64,000 bases of DNA from an uncultured Lachnospiraceae bacterium (lineage in GTDB: Bacteria > Bacillota > Clostridia > Lachnospirales > Lachnospiraceae). How positions within the stretch are numbered: position 1 is the stretch's first letter; every line of letters begins with the position of its first letter. A program made the translations under genes and the position numbers. The notes beneath the pieces are model-generated. The model was not told where the DNA came from, made no database searches, and saw nothing but the letters and a program-made list of their open reading frames with translations. The DNA is taken from NCBI GenBank assembly GCA_934351835.1, contig CAKRJP010000001.1:1-64000 (forward strand). Reading direction: 5' to 3'. This document shows positions 42,227 through 50,041 of the stretch, piece after piece.

Positions 42227-42855
42227 AATGCACTGCTCTTTCCGGTTCCGAAATGTTCGGAGCGCAGAATCTCATAGGCATTCTCATAATCACCATTCCG
42301 TATAAATTCGACCATCTTCTTTGCATCATCGTTGGTATGTTTGATCTCCATACCATTTTTGACAGAATACTGTCCGATGCGGATTAATTCGGATAAGTTA
42401 TTTTCATAGATCTTGTTGATCCGTTCATTATTTAAAATACTGACGATCTCCATATGCATATCCGTGTCAGCCAATTCCCAATCATAGTTATTATCAGAAC
42501 AGGCGCACATGCGGACGACCTTTTCCTCAATCCGATAAGAATACTCCTCGTGGCGTCCGGAGGTGAAAATCATCTTAAAAGCTGCACCTTCGATTAGTTC
42601 CCGGAGTTGATATAACTCGTAGATATCCTGATCAGTAATCTCTTTGACAGTCAGAGATTTATAATAATCGGAAACAATCAGTCCTTCATCCTGCAGACGA
42701 TGGATCGCCGTACGAACGGGACTTCTGCTCATTCCAAGTTCTTCGGTTAACATCGCTTCCGTCAGTGACATTCCCGGTGGATAATTCAAACGTAAGATAT
42801 TTTCTTTGATTTTTTCGTATGCCTGTGTGGCAAGAGAAGTAACTTTTTCTGCCAT
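42211..42855 (-). CDS. GntR/FCD-family transcriptional regulator
   Basis: A 214-aa FadR-type regulator. The winged HTH is at residues 8-75, with LTEAMLTEELGMSRSPVRTA recognisable as the GntR helix-turn-helix, and an FCD effector domain with metal-binding His residues (near DTDMHMEIV) follows. The start is ATG 42855, 9 nt after GGAG; the TTG at 42870 overlaps the ribosome site. It reads divergently from proC, and the intergenic region holds four TTGTATACAA palindromes, so autorepression and control of proC are likely. The ligand is unknown; FCD regulators usually sense small organic or amino acids. Confidence 0.9.
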   Translation of the reverse strand: MAEKVTSLATQAYEKIKENILRLNYPPGMSLTEAMLTEELGMSRSPVRTAIHRLQDEGLIVSDYYKSLTVKEITDQDIYELYQLRELIEGAAFKMIFTSGRHEEYSYRIEEKVVRMCACSDNNYDWELADTDMHMEIVSILNNERINKIYENNLSELIRIGQYSVKNGMEIKHTNDDAKKMVEFIRNGDYENAYEILRSEHFGTGKSSALKGRD

Positions 42856-42885
42856 ATCTGTGCTCTCCAATCAAATGAATTAGAA

Positions 42886-42895
42886 TTGTATACAA
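42886..42895. promoter_or_regulatory. GntR operator copy 1 (autoregulation site)
   Basis: TTGTATACAA, a perfect 10-bp palindrome, touches the -10 box of the GntR promoter on its downstream side, so a bound regulator would block its own transcription start. Confidence 0.75.
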
Positions 42896-42923
42896 TTATA
42901 CTATAATTAAATATGGAATACAA
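42895..42923 (-). promoter_or_regulatory. promoter of the GntR gene
   Basis: On the minus strand, TTGTAT (42923-42918), 17 bp, TATAAT (42900-42895). The -35 box is itself half of the operator sequence. Confidence 0.7.
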
Positions 42924-42943
42924 TATAAAATGATGTTAAAATG

Positions 42944-42972
42944 TTGACATTTATAAAACAGGGTGGTAATAT
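42944..42972 (+). promoter_or_regulatory. promoter of proC
   Basis: TTGACA (42944-42949), 17 bp, TAATAT (42967-42972). The predicted start near 42979 is immediately upstream of three operator copies. Confidence 0.75.
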
Positions 42973-42987
42973 ATAGGTACAACAAAG

Positions 42988-43036
42988 TTGTATACAAAAT
43001 ATAAACTTGTATACAATCAATAAGAATTGTATACAA
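42988..43036. promoter_or_regulatory. GntR operator array, copies 2-4
   Basis: Three perfect TTGTATACAA palindromes at 42988-42997, 43007-43016 and 43027-43036, starts 19 and 20 bp apart. They lie downstream of the proC promoter, in the leader, so binding would act as a roadblock. The near-two-turn phasing puts the dimers on similar faces of the helix. Confidence 0.8.
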
Positions 43037-43083
43037 AGCAATGAAACTATAAAAATAACGCATATCACGATGGGGGTAGCAAG

Positions 43084-43878
43084 ATGAAATTAGGATTTAT
43101 CGGAACAGGTAACATGGCATCAGCAATCATGGGAGGAATCATTAAGAACAATGTAGTGCCGGCTGATGAGATTATTGGAGCAGATTTGTTTGAGCCAGGT
43201 AGAGAACGTGTAAAAGCACAGTATGGCATTCATGTGACTGCGGATAATAACGAAGTTGTAGAAAAAGCAGACACCATCGTATTATCTGTAAAACCACAGT
43301 TTTACGCAGATGTAATTGCAGGAATGAAAGATAAGATAAGACCGGAGCAGATTATTATCACAATCGCTCCTGGTAAGACACTGGAATGGCTGGCAGAGCA
43401 GTTTGGCAAAGATGTGAAGATCGTTCGTACTATGCCGAATACACCGGCTATGGTCGGAGCGGGCATGACAGCTGCTTGTGCAAATGAACATATGACAAAA
43501 GAAGAGACAGAGTACGTTAAAACATTATTAGAGAGTTTTGGAGAAGTTGAATTTATCAGCGAGCATCTGATGGATGTTGTAGTATCTGTAAGTGGAAGTT
43601 CACCGGCTTACATCTTCATGCTGATCGAAGCTATGGCAGATGCAGCAGTAGAGGGTGGAATGCCAAGAACACAGGCATATAAGTTCGCAGCCCAGGCTGT
43701 TATGGGAAGTGCTAAGATGGTACTTGAGACCGGTAAACATCCGGGAGAATTAAAAGATATGGTTTGTTCACCGGCAGGAACAACCATTGAGGCAGTTCGT
43801 GAGCTGGAAGCAAGAGGATTCAGAAGCTGTATCATTGAAGCTATGGAGAAATGTACAGAAGTTTCAAAAACGATGTAA
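43084..43878 (+). CDS. proC: pyrroline-5-carboxylate reductase
   Basis: A 264-aa ProC that makes proline from P5C with NAD(P)H. The Rossmann motif is GFIGTGNMASAIMGG, and the C-terminal signature (DMVCSPAGTTIEAVRELE) is standard. The short AAGATG context offers a weak ribosome site (GGGGG at about 43073-43077). It stands as a single gene under the operator array, not with proAB. The GntR link suggests induction by a proline- or ornithine-related compound, which is inference. Confidence 0.95.
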   Translation: MKLGFIGTGNMASAIMGGIIKNNVVPADEIIGADLFEPGRERVKAQYGIHVTADNNEVVEKADTIVLSVKPQFYADVIAGMKDKIRPEQIIITIAPGKTLEWLAEQFGKDVKIVRTMPNTPAMVGAGMTAACANEHMTKEETEYVKTLLESFGEVEFISEHLMDVVVSVSGSSPAYIFMLIEAMADAAVEGGMPRTQAYKFAAQAVMGSAKMVLETGKHPGELKDMVCSPAGTTIEAVRELEARGFRSCIIEAMEKCTEVSKTM

Positions 43879-43921
43879 TCATATTGTTTGGGTGTTCAAA
43901 TATAATAGCTGTTTAAAGGGC

Positions 43922-43953
43922 GAAGCCGCAGATTTAGGGATCTGCGGCTTTTC
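43922..43953 (+). terminator. terminator after proC
   Basis: Stem GAAGCCGCAGAT with ATCTGCGGCTTTT, a short loop and a T-run. Confidence 0.88.
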
Positions 43954-43998
43954 TCTTTATAGTTATAATTGCATGAGATAGATTTGTATAACAAATAC

Positions 43999-44027
43999 TT
44001 TACGAAAAAGAAAATATCCGCTACAAT
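43999..44027 (+). promoter_or_regulatory. promoter of the cyclophilin gene
   Basis: TTTACG (43999-44004), 17 bp, TACAAT (44022-44027), about 40 nt before the gene. Confidence 0.6.
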
Positions 44028-44065
44028 ATAAAAGACTATAGCTAGAAGAAAAGAGGAATCACAAT

Positions 44066-44584
44066 ATGGAAAATCCAATCGTAACATTTGAAATGGAAAA
44101 TGGTGATATTATCAAAGCTGAATTATATCCGGACGTTGCACCGAATACGGTTAATAATTTCGTATCACTGGTTAAATCAGGATTTTATGATGGCTTGATC
44201 TTTCACCGTGTGATCAACGGATTTATGATTCAGGGAGGATGCCCGCAGGGAATTGGAATTGGTGGACCTGGATATAGTATTAAAGGGGAATTTGCAGGGA
44301 ATGGAGTTGCAAATGATCTGGCACATACAGCAGGTGTACTTTCTATGGCGAGAGCGAATGACCCGGATTCCGCAGGATCTCAGTTCTTCATTATGCACAA
44401 GGATGCTCCGTATCTGGACGGACAGTATGCAGCATTCGGTATGGTTATCGAAGGTATGGATGTTGTAGACAAAATTGCAACTGTAATGACAGATTACAAT
44501 GATAAGCCGTTAAAACCACAGCAGATGAAAAAAGTAACTGTGGATACAAAGGGTGTAGATTATCCGGAACCAGAGAAAGCTTAA
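44066..44584 (+). CDS. peptidyl-prolyl cis-trans isomerase (cyclophilin)
   Basis: A 172-aa cytoplasmic cyclophilin that speeds proline isomerisation in folding proteins. The active-site segments FHRVINGFMIQGG and GVLSMARANDPDSAGSQFFI are intact, and there is no signal peptide. AAGAGGA precedes the ATG. It is a single-gene unit with its own promoter and terminator. Confidence 0.94.
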   Translation: MENPIVTFEMENGDIIKAELYPDVAPNTVNNFVSLVKSGFYDGLIFHRVINGFMIQGGCPQGIGIGGPGYSIKGEFAGNGVANDLAHTAGVLSMARANDPDSAGSQFFIMHKDAPYLDGQYAAFGMVIEGMDVVDKIATVMTDYNDKPLKPQQMKKVTVDTKGVDYPEPEKA

Positions 44585-44631
44585 TGCAAGTGGAATATTC
44601 AGAATAGGATCAAAAGGTCAATTCTGACAGT

Positions 44632-44665
44632 TATGTGCTGCGCCCATTATGGGGCAGCGCATTTT
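44632..44665 (+). terminator. terminator after the cyclophilin gene
   Basis: A GC-rich stem (GCTGC and CCC arms pairing with GGG and GCAGC, one bulged G) is followed by ATTTT. Confidence 0.75.
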
Positions 44666-44696
44666 CCATGTATAAAGAGAAAAGGAGTCTTAGATC

Positions 44697-45548
44697 ATGA
44701 ACATGGTTCAGACAGACAAACTTATATATGAATATGAAAAAAGAGATGAGGAAGGCAATGTCATCGGAACTTCCAGAGCGATAGATGAAGTAGATATAGA
44801 TGTGAAAGAAGGTCAGTTTATTGCTATTTTGGGACATAATGGTTCTGGGAAATCGACGCTGGCCAAACACATCAATGCGATATTGACACCAACCGCGGGA
44901 ACGATGTGGGTAGATGGACGTGATACGAAGAAACCGGACGAACTGTGGAATGTAAGACAGACAGCGGGAATGGTATTTCAGAATCCGGATAATCAGATCA
45001 TAGGAACGGTCGTAGAAGAAGATGTTGGATTTGGACCTGAGAACTTAGGGGTACCGACAGATGAGATCTGGACGAGAGTGGAGGAGAGCCTTCGTTCGGT
45101 TGGAATGATCGAGTACAGACATCATTCTCCGAATAAATTGTCCGGTGGACAGAAACAACGTGTAGCAATTGCAGGTGTTGTTGCAATGGAACCGAAGTGT
45201 ATCGTGCTGGACGAGCCGACAGCGATGTTAGATCCTATGGGAAGAAAAGAAGTCCTAAAGACTGTACAGAAACTCAGAAAAGAGAAGAAAGTGACAGTTA
45301 TTCTGATCACGCATTATATGGAAGAAGTCGTAGATGCGGACAAAGTTTATGTGATGGATCATGGACATGTGGTGATGGAAGATACTCCGCGCAATATATT
45401 TTCACAGGTGGATACTTTGAAAAAATATCGCCTGGATGTACCGCAGGCGACGCTGCTGGCGGATGAACTTAGAAAACGCGGATTAGATATTCCGACAGGA
45501 ATCCTTAGGAAAGAAGAGTTGGTGGAAGCATTATGTCGATTAAATTAG
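44697..45548 (+). CDS. ecfA1: ECF transporter ATPase A1
   Basis: A 283-aa ABC ATPase of the shared energy-coupling module for group II ECF vitamin transporters. Walker A is GHNGSGKST, the signature is LSGGQKQRVAIAG, and Walker B is CIVLDEPTAMLDP. It pairs with EcfA2 to form the ATPase dimer under EcfT. AAAGGAG precedes the ATG. The next gene overlaps its end by 16 nt. Confidence 0.96.
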   Translation: MNMVQTDKLIYEYEKRDEEGNVIGTSRAIDEVDIDVKEGQFIAILGHNGSGKSTLAKHINAILTPTAGTMWVDGRDTKKPDELWNVRQTAGMVFQNPDNQIIGTVVEEDVGFGPENLGVPTDEIWTRVEESLRSVGMIEYRHHSPNKLSGGQKQRVAIAGVVAMEPKCIVLDEPTAMLDPMGRKEVLKTVQKLRKEKKVTVILITHYMEEVVDADKVYVMDHGHVVMEDTPRNIFSQVDTLKKYRLDVPQATLLADELRKRGLDIPTGILRKEELVEALCRLN

Positions 45549-46387
45549 AACATTTGAATTATGTGTACAGTGAAGGAACTGCTTATGAGAAGAAAGCATT
45601 AAAAGATGTCTGTCTGGAAATCCCACATGGAGAATTTGTGGGTGTAATCGGACATACCGGTTCCGGAAAGTCCACTTTGATCCAGCATTTGAATGGTCTG
45701 ATCAAAGCGACGAGTGGAGCACTTTACTATAATGGTGAAAATATTTATGCAGACAGCTATAATATGAAAGAACTGCGGAATCAGGTGGGACTGGTATTCC
45801 AGTATCCGGAACATCAGCTATTTGAGGTGGATGTAATGTCCGATGTATGTTTTGGACCAAAGAATCAGGGACTTTCGCCGGAACAATGTAAAGAGCGTGC
45901 AAAAGAAGCCCTGAAACTGGTAGGGCTGCCGGAACAGTATTATAAGACATCTCCGTTTGAACTTTCCGGTGGACAGAAACGCCGAGTGGCAATCGCAGGT
46001 GTTCTGGCGATGAGACCAAAGGTTCTGGTGTTGGATGAGCCTACTGCAGGACTTGATCCGAGAGGAAGAGATGAGATTTTAGATCAGATCGCATATCTGC
46101 ACAAGCAGAGTGATCTGACAGTTATTCTGGTCTCTCACAGCATGGAAGATATTGCAAAATATGCGGACCGTATTATTGTAATGAATCATGGAGAAGTGAT
46201 GTACAATGATATTCCTAAGAATGTATTTGCGCACTATAAAGAATTGGAGCAGGTGGGACTTGCAGCTCCGCAGGTAACTTATATCATGCATGATCTGAAA
46301 GAACATGGGCTGGATGTGGATCCGGAGGTGACTTCGGTGGAAGAGGCAGCGGATGAGATCATGGAGGCACTGGAGAAGAGAAAATGA
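45533..46387 (+). CDS. ecfA2: ECF transporter ATPase A2
   Basis: A 284-aa ABC ATPase, the second of the pair, with GHTGSGKST, LSGGQKRRVAIAG and LVLDEPTAGLDP. It starts inside ecfA1 and ends in an ATGA overlap with ecfT, so the three are translated as a coupled set. Confidence 0.96.
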   Translation: MSIKLEHLNYVYSEGTAYEKKALKDVCLEIPHGEFVGVIGHTGSGKSTLIQHLNGLIKATSGALYYNGENIYADSYNMKELRNQVGLVFQYPEHQLFEVDVMSDVCFGPKNQGLSPEQCKERAKEALKLVGLPEQYYKTSPFELSGGQKRRVAIAGVLAMRPKVLVLDEPTAGLDPRGRDEILDQIAYLHKQSDLTVILVSHSMEDIAKYADRIIVMNHGEVMYNDIPKNVFAHYKELEQVGLAAPQVTYIMHDLKEHGLDVDPEVTSVEEAADEIMEALEKRK

Positions 46388-47208
46388 TACGAGATATAAC
46401 AATAGGACAATATTATCCGGCAAACAGTGTGTTGCATCGTTTAGATCCCAGGGTCAAACTGGTTGCGACGCTGATGTATTTGATATCCCTCTTTTTATTT
46501 AAGAGTATATCCGGATATCTGATTGCAACGCTATTTCTGGTGATGATTATTAAAAAATCTAAAGTTCCGTTTTCATATATTGTAAAGGGATTGAAACCTG
46601 TGGTCATGCTTTTGATGATCACTGTACTTTTTAACTTGTTTTTGACCAGGGACGGAGTAGTGCTGTTCCATGCATGGATCTTTACGATTACAGAAGGTGG
46701 ACTGGTGACGGCAGTATATATGGCAATCCGTCTGATTTATTTAATTATAGGTTCATCGCTGATGACATTTACGACAACACCGAATGAACTGACAGATGGC
46801 ATTGAATCGCTTCTCGGACCTTTGAATAAGATTAATGTGCCGGTGCATGAGGTTGCGATGATGATGTCGATCGCACTTCGTTTTATCCCGATCTTACTGG
46901 AAGAAACAGACAAGATCATGAAGGCACAGATTGCCAGAGGTGCGGATTTGGAGAGTGGAAATATCATCCAGAAAGCCAAGAGTATGATCCCGATATTAGT
47001 ACCGTTGTTTGTGTCTGCATTTCGTCGGGCCAATGATCTGGCAATGGCGATGGAGGCAAGGTGTTATCGTGGCGGTGAAGGAAGAACTAAGATGAAGCCG
47101 CTCTGCTATAAGAGTAGGGATTATGCAGCTTATATCGTGATGATATTATATGTAGCCGCTGTAGTTGTAATTGGAAGAACATTTCCGCTTCATTTGTGGA
47201 TTTTTTAA
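46384..47208 (+). CDS. ecfT: ECF transporter transmembrane scaffold EcfT
   Basis: A 274-aa membrane protein with about five hydrophobic helices. The two coupling-helix motifs that contact the ATPases are QIARGADLESG near 179-189 and EARCYRGGEG near 230-239. It can serve many substrate-binding S-components; one candidate lies at 48087. Confidence 0.95.
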   Translation: MIRDITIGQYYPANSVLHRLDPRVKLVATLMYLISLFLFKSISGYLIATLFLVMIIKKSKVPFSYIVKGLKPVVMLLMITVLFNLFLTRDGVVLFHAWIFTITEGGLVTAVYMAIRLIYLIIGSSLMTFTTTPNELTDGIESLLGPLNKINVPVHEVAMMMSIALRFIPILLEETDKIMKAQIARGADLESGNIIQKAKSMIPILVPLFVSAFRRANDLAMAMEARCYRGGEGRTKMKPLCYKSRDYAAYIVMILYVAAVVVIGRTFPLHLWIF

Positions 47209-47230
47209 AGATTTAAAATAGTAAGATAGG

Positions 47231-48013
47231 ATGGGACATAGTATGAAAAGAATCCGTCTGACGGTCTCTTATGACGGAACAAACTATTGTGGCTGGCAGA
47301 TTCAGCCAAATGGAATTACAATTGAGGAAGTTTTGAACCGGACGATCAGTAAGCTGACGGGGGAAGAGATAAAGGTTGTTGGAGCCAGCAGGACAGACTC
47401 AGGGGTGCATGCTTTGGGAAATGTTGCGGTGTTTGATACAGAATCCCGAATCCCGCCGGAACGCATGGCTTATGCATTAAATCAGAAATTGCCGGAAGAT
47501 ATTGTGATCGTAAAGTCAGAGGAGGTTTCGGCAGACTGGCATCCGCGTTATCAGGATGAGATCATTAAGACGTATGAGTATCATATTTTTAATGCAGCGG
47601 TTAAAAATCCGTTGAAACAAAGATACAATGCATATGTCTCATTTCCGCTGGATGTGGATCAGATGCGAAAGGGAGCTACGTATATTATAGGAAAGCATGA
47701 TTTTGCAAGTTTCTGTAATGTACGGACAAATACAAACGATACGGTACGAACCGTGTATGATATCCGGATTGAAAAGGTTGAAGAAGCCGGAGGTGCGGAG
47801 ATCATCCTCAGGGTGACGGGTAACGGATTTTTATATAACATGGTTCGGATTATCGCGGGTACATTAATCCGTGTCGGAAGAGGATTTTATACGCCGGAGA
47901 AGATTGGCGAGATATTAGAAAAGAAAGTACACACATCAGAAGGCGTCACGGCACCGCCGAATGGTCTGGTTCTGGTGGCAATTGAATATGGTGCAGAAAA
48001 AGAAAAAGCATGA
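47231..48013 (+). CDS. truA: tRNA pseudouridine synthase A (second copy)
   Basis: A 260-aa TruA with the catalytic ASRTDSGVHALG and FLYNMVRIIAGTLIRVG motifs. Two starts are possible, ATG 47231 or ATG 47243 (giving MKRIRLTVSYDG); the second fits family N-termini better. It directly follows ecfA1-A2-T, the order known from the Bacillus ribosomal cluster, which makes this copy the likely orthologue of the ancestral truA. The rplM-rpsI genes that usually come next are missing. Confidence 0.93.
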   Translation: MGHSMKRIRLTVSYDGTNYCGWQIQPNGITIEEVLNRTISKLTGEEIKVVGASRTDSGVHALGNVAVFDTESRIPPERMAYALNQKLPEDIVIVKSEEVSADWHPRYQDEIIKTYEYHIFNAAVKNPLKQRYNAYVSFPLDVDQMRKGATYIIGKHDFASFCNVRTNTNDTVRTVYDIRIEKVEEAGGAEIILRVTGNGFLYNMVRIIAGTLIRVGRGFYTPEKIGEILEKKVHTSEGVTAPPNGLVLVAIEYGAEKEKA

Positions 48014-48041
48014 TTTACAGTGGATAAAATCATGCTTTTTC
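48002..48041 (+). terminator. terminator after truA
   Basis: Stem AAAAAGCATGATTT with AAATCATGCTTTTT and T-rich flank; it overlaps the truA stop and may work in both directions. Confidence 0.85.
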
Positions 48042-48086
48042 TTTTATATGGCTGAAAACTTTTGTCTGTCAGTATGTTCCGGATAT

Positions 48087-48623
48087 TTAAGCGTGCTGGT
48101 GATTCTCACCGGTTAACTGGCGCACATCCGGAATTGCAAGTAATACCGGGTATAATACAAATGAAATGATCAGTCCGCTGACACCCTGGATGATATTTGC
48201 AGGGACGCTGGCTGCGGCACCGGCAACACCGTACAGTACGGATTCACATAAGAAGTAACCACCGGCAACGAATACGATATCTGTGATACCACCGAGAATC
48301 ACGCCAAGATAACGAGTTTGTTTGCTCCTGGCAACTTTCTGGTAGAGAACTCCTGCAACTAATGCAACCAGTCCTTTGATTACAAATGTAATCGGTACAT
48401 AGATAAAGTAGCCACCGATCAGATCTGCCATTGCAGAACCAATACCGCCTGCAAGGAATCCATATACAGGACCGAGGATTACGCCTGCAAGGATCACAAT
48501 TGCGTCACCCGGGTGAATGTAACCGCCGGTTCCAGGGGTTGGTATACGAATAGACATTGTAGCGACACATGCTAATGCCGCAAATAACGCTGCCATAATG
48601 ATTTTCTTTAATTTAGTATTCAT
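48087..48623 (-). CDS. ECF transporter S-component
   Basis: A membrane protein of about 178 aa with six hydrophobic helices, typical of substrate-binding S-components. The opening helix has MAALFAALACVAT, then a GYIHPGDAIVILAGVILGP loop and GGIGSAMADLIGGYF. These motifs belong to the pyrimidine-precursor/pantothenate-like branch, but I cannot fix the vitamin. The start is probably the second ATG at 48623, which has better spacing from AAGGAG. The C-terminus is His-rich (NHQHA). It converges on the ecf-truA operon and presumably uses that energy module. No known riboswitch was recognised upstream. Confidence 0.82.
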   Translation of the reverse strand: MNTKLKKIIMAALFAALACVATMSIRIPTPGTGGYIHPGDAIVILAGVILGPVYGFLAGGIGSAMADLIGGYFIYVPITFVIKGLVALVAGVLYQKVARSKQTRYLGVILGGITDIVFVAGGYFLCESVLYGVAGAAASVPANIIQGVSGLIISFVLYPVLLAIPDVRQLTGENHQHA

Positions 48624-48847
48624 AATCATCTCTCCTTTATTCCTATAAACTGAAATTACTTTACAACGCTGCTGGCTATTTGTAAAAAGCCAGTTTTTGT
48701 GAAATTAACCAGACCAGTTAGAAAATTTTAATTTATTAGAAACTGGAATATCCTATGAGTTTGTGGTAAGATATGTGTCGGACAGGGATGTCTGTGAAAT
48801 AAGTGTTTATAATAAATAGGTAAATATTTAGGAAGAAGGGACTATAT

Positions 48848-50020
48848 ATGACAAAGGTAGATATCATATCAGGCTTTTTGGGAGCCGGAAAGACAACATT
48901 TATAAAAGAATTAGTGAACCGTGTATATGCAGGAGAGAAACTGGTACTGATTGAGAATGAATTTGGTGAGATTGGTATCGATGGAGGTTTCTTAAAGGAT
49001 GCAGGCATTGAGATTACAGAGATGAACTCAGGTTGTATCTGTTGTACATTAGTAGGTGATTTTAGTAAAGCATTGCAGGAGGTGCTGAATCAGTATCATC
49101 CGGATCGCGTAATCATCGAGCCTTCAGGAGTTGGAAAACTTTCTGATATTGTAAAAGCAATTGAAGATGTAAAGAAAGATGCAGATATTGAGATAGATGG
49201 ACGTATTACTGTAGTAGATGGTAAGAAAGCAAAGATGTATCTGAAGAACTTTGGAGAGTTTTTTGAGGATCAGGTACAGCATGCTTCAACAATCGTGGTC
49301 AGTCGCACGCAGCTTATGACAGATGAGAAGTTAGAAGACTGCATCAACCTGTTAAGAGCAGAAAATGAGAATGCAGCAATTATTTCTACACCTTGGGATG
49401 CCCTGGGTACAGAGGCTATCAAGAGAGCACTGGCACACAGAACAGGTCAGGAAGACTTGTTTGAGGATGATGACCACGAGCATCATCACGACCACGAGCA
49501 TCATCATGACCACGATCATGAGTGTGGATGCGGATGTGGACATGATCACGATCACGAGCATGAGCATCATCACGACCATGAAGGACATGACCACGAGCAC
49601 CATCACGACCACGAACATGAGTGTGGATGTGGACATGACCATCACCATGATCACGATCATGAGTGCGGATGTGGACATGACCACCACCATGATCACGACC
49701 ATGAGTGTGGATGTGGACATGACCATCACCATCATCATGCAGATGAAGTATTTACAAGCTGGGGTAAGGAGACTGCTCACAAGTATACAGAAGAAGAACT
49801 GGATTACATCCTGAAAGCGTTATCAGAGACAGACGCTTATGGAACTATCCTGCGTTCTAAAGGTATTATTGCTATGACAGATGGAAGCTGGAAACAGTTT
49901 GACCTTGTACCGGAAGAGTACGAAGTAAGAGATGGACAGCCTGATTATACAGGACGTCTGTGCGTGATCGGAACAGATATTAAAGAAGAGGAACTGATGA
50001 AACTGTTTCATTTGAAATAA
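48848..50020 (+). CDS. COG0523 (CobW-type) GTPase with a His/Cys-rich repeat
   Basis: A 390-aa metal-handling G3E GTPase. Walker A GFLGAGKTT is at 9-17, and the metal-binding CxCC motif is C63-x-C65-C66. The position of the usual NKxD guanine motif reads VSRTQ, a deviation. Residues 207-300 are an extreme low-complexity insert with about 40 His and 9 Cys, including three 14-residue units (HECGCGHDHHHDHD). A CobW C-terminal domain follows from about 302. It is probably a Zn, Ni or Co chaperone or store; which metal is unknown. A second GTPase gene lies 21 nt downstream. Confidence 0.92.
   Translation: MTKVDIISGFLGAGKTTFIKELVNRVYAGEKLVLIENEFGEIGIDGGFLKDAGIEITEMNSGCICCTLVGDFSKALQEVLNQYHPDRVIIEPSGVGKLSDIVKAIEDVKKDADIEIDGRITVVDGKKAKMYLKNFGEFFEDQVQHASTIVVSRTQLMTDEKLEDCINLLRAENENAAIISTPWDALGTEAIKRALAHRTGQEDLFEDDDHEHHHDHEHHHDHDHECGCGCGHDHDHEHEHHHDHEGHDHEHHHDHEHECGCGHDHHHDHDHECGCGHDHHHDHDHECGCGHDHHHHHADEVFTSWGKETAHKYTEEELDYILKALSETDAYGTILRSKGIIAMTDGSWKQFDLVPEEYEVRDGQPDYTGRLCVIGTDIKEEELMKLFHLK
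49616..49738 (+). repeat. 42-bp tandem repeat coding for His/Cys units
   Basis: Two complete and one nearly complete 42-bp units, each encoding HECGCGHDHHHDHD, differ only at a few third-codon positions. The preceding DNA (about 49466-49615) is a looser array of the same GAC/CAC/CAT codons. Such DNA can expand or contract by slippage. Confidence 0.9.
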
Positions 50021-50041
50021 GCAGACAGGAGAATAGAAGAT

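Noticed and set aside
43984..43996. Fifth GntR operator (TTGTATAACAAAT) between proC and the cyclophilin gene
   Set aside because: It has an inserted base breaking the 10-bp palindrome, unlike the four exact copies.
48624..48847. Riboswitch or Zur site between the S-component gene and the COG0523 GTPase gene
   Set aside because: Only one small CTGGCT/AGCCAG hairpin and AT-rich DNA are visible; no known aptamer core or Zur palindrome was found. A TATAAT at 48808 lacks a matching -35 box.
49352..49814. Long open frames on the minus strand and in another plus frame across the His-rich region
   Set aside because: They are side effects of the repetitive CAC/GAC codons of the GTPase insert; their translations are low-complexity Met/Val or Met/Thr strings without ribosome sites.
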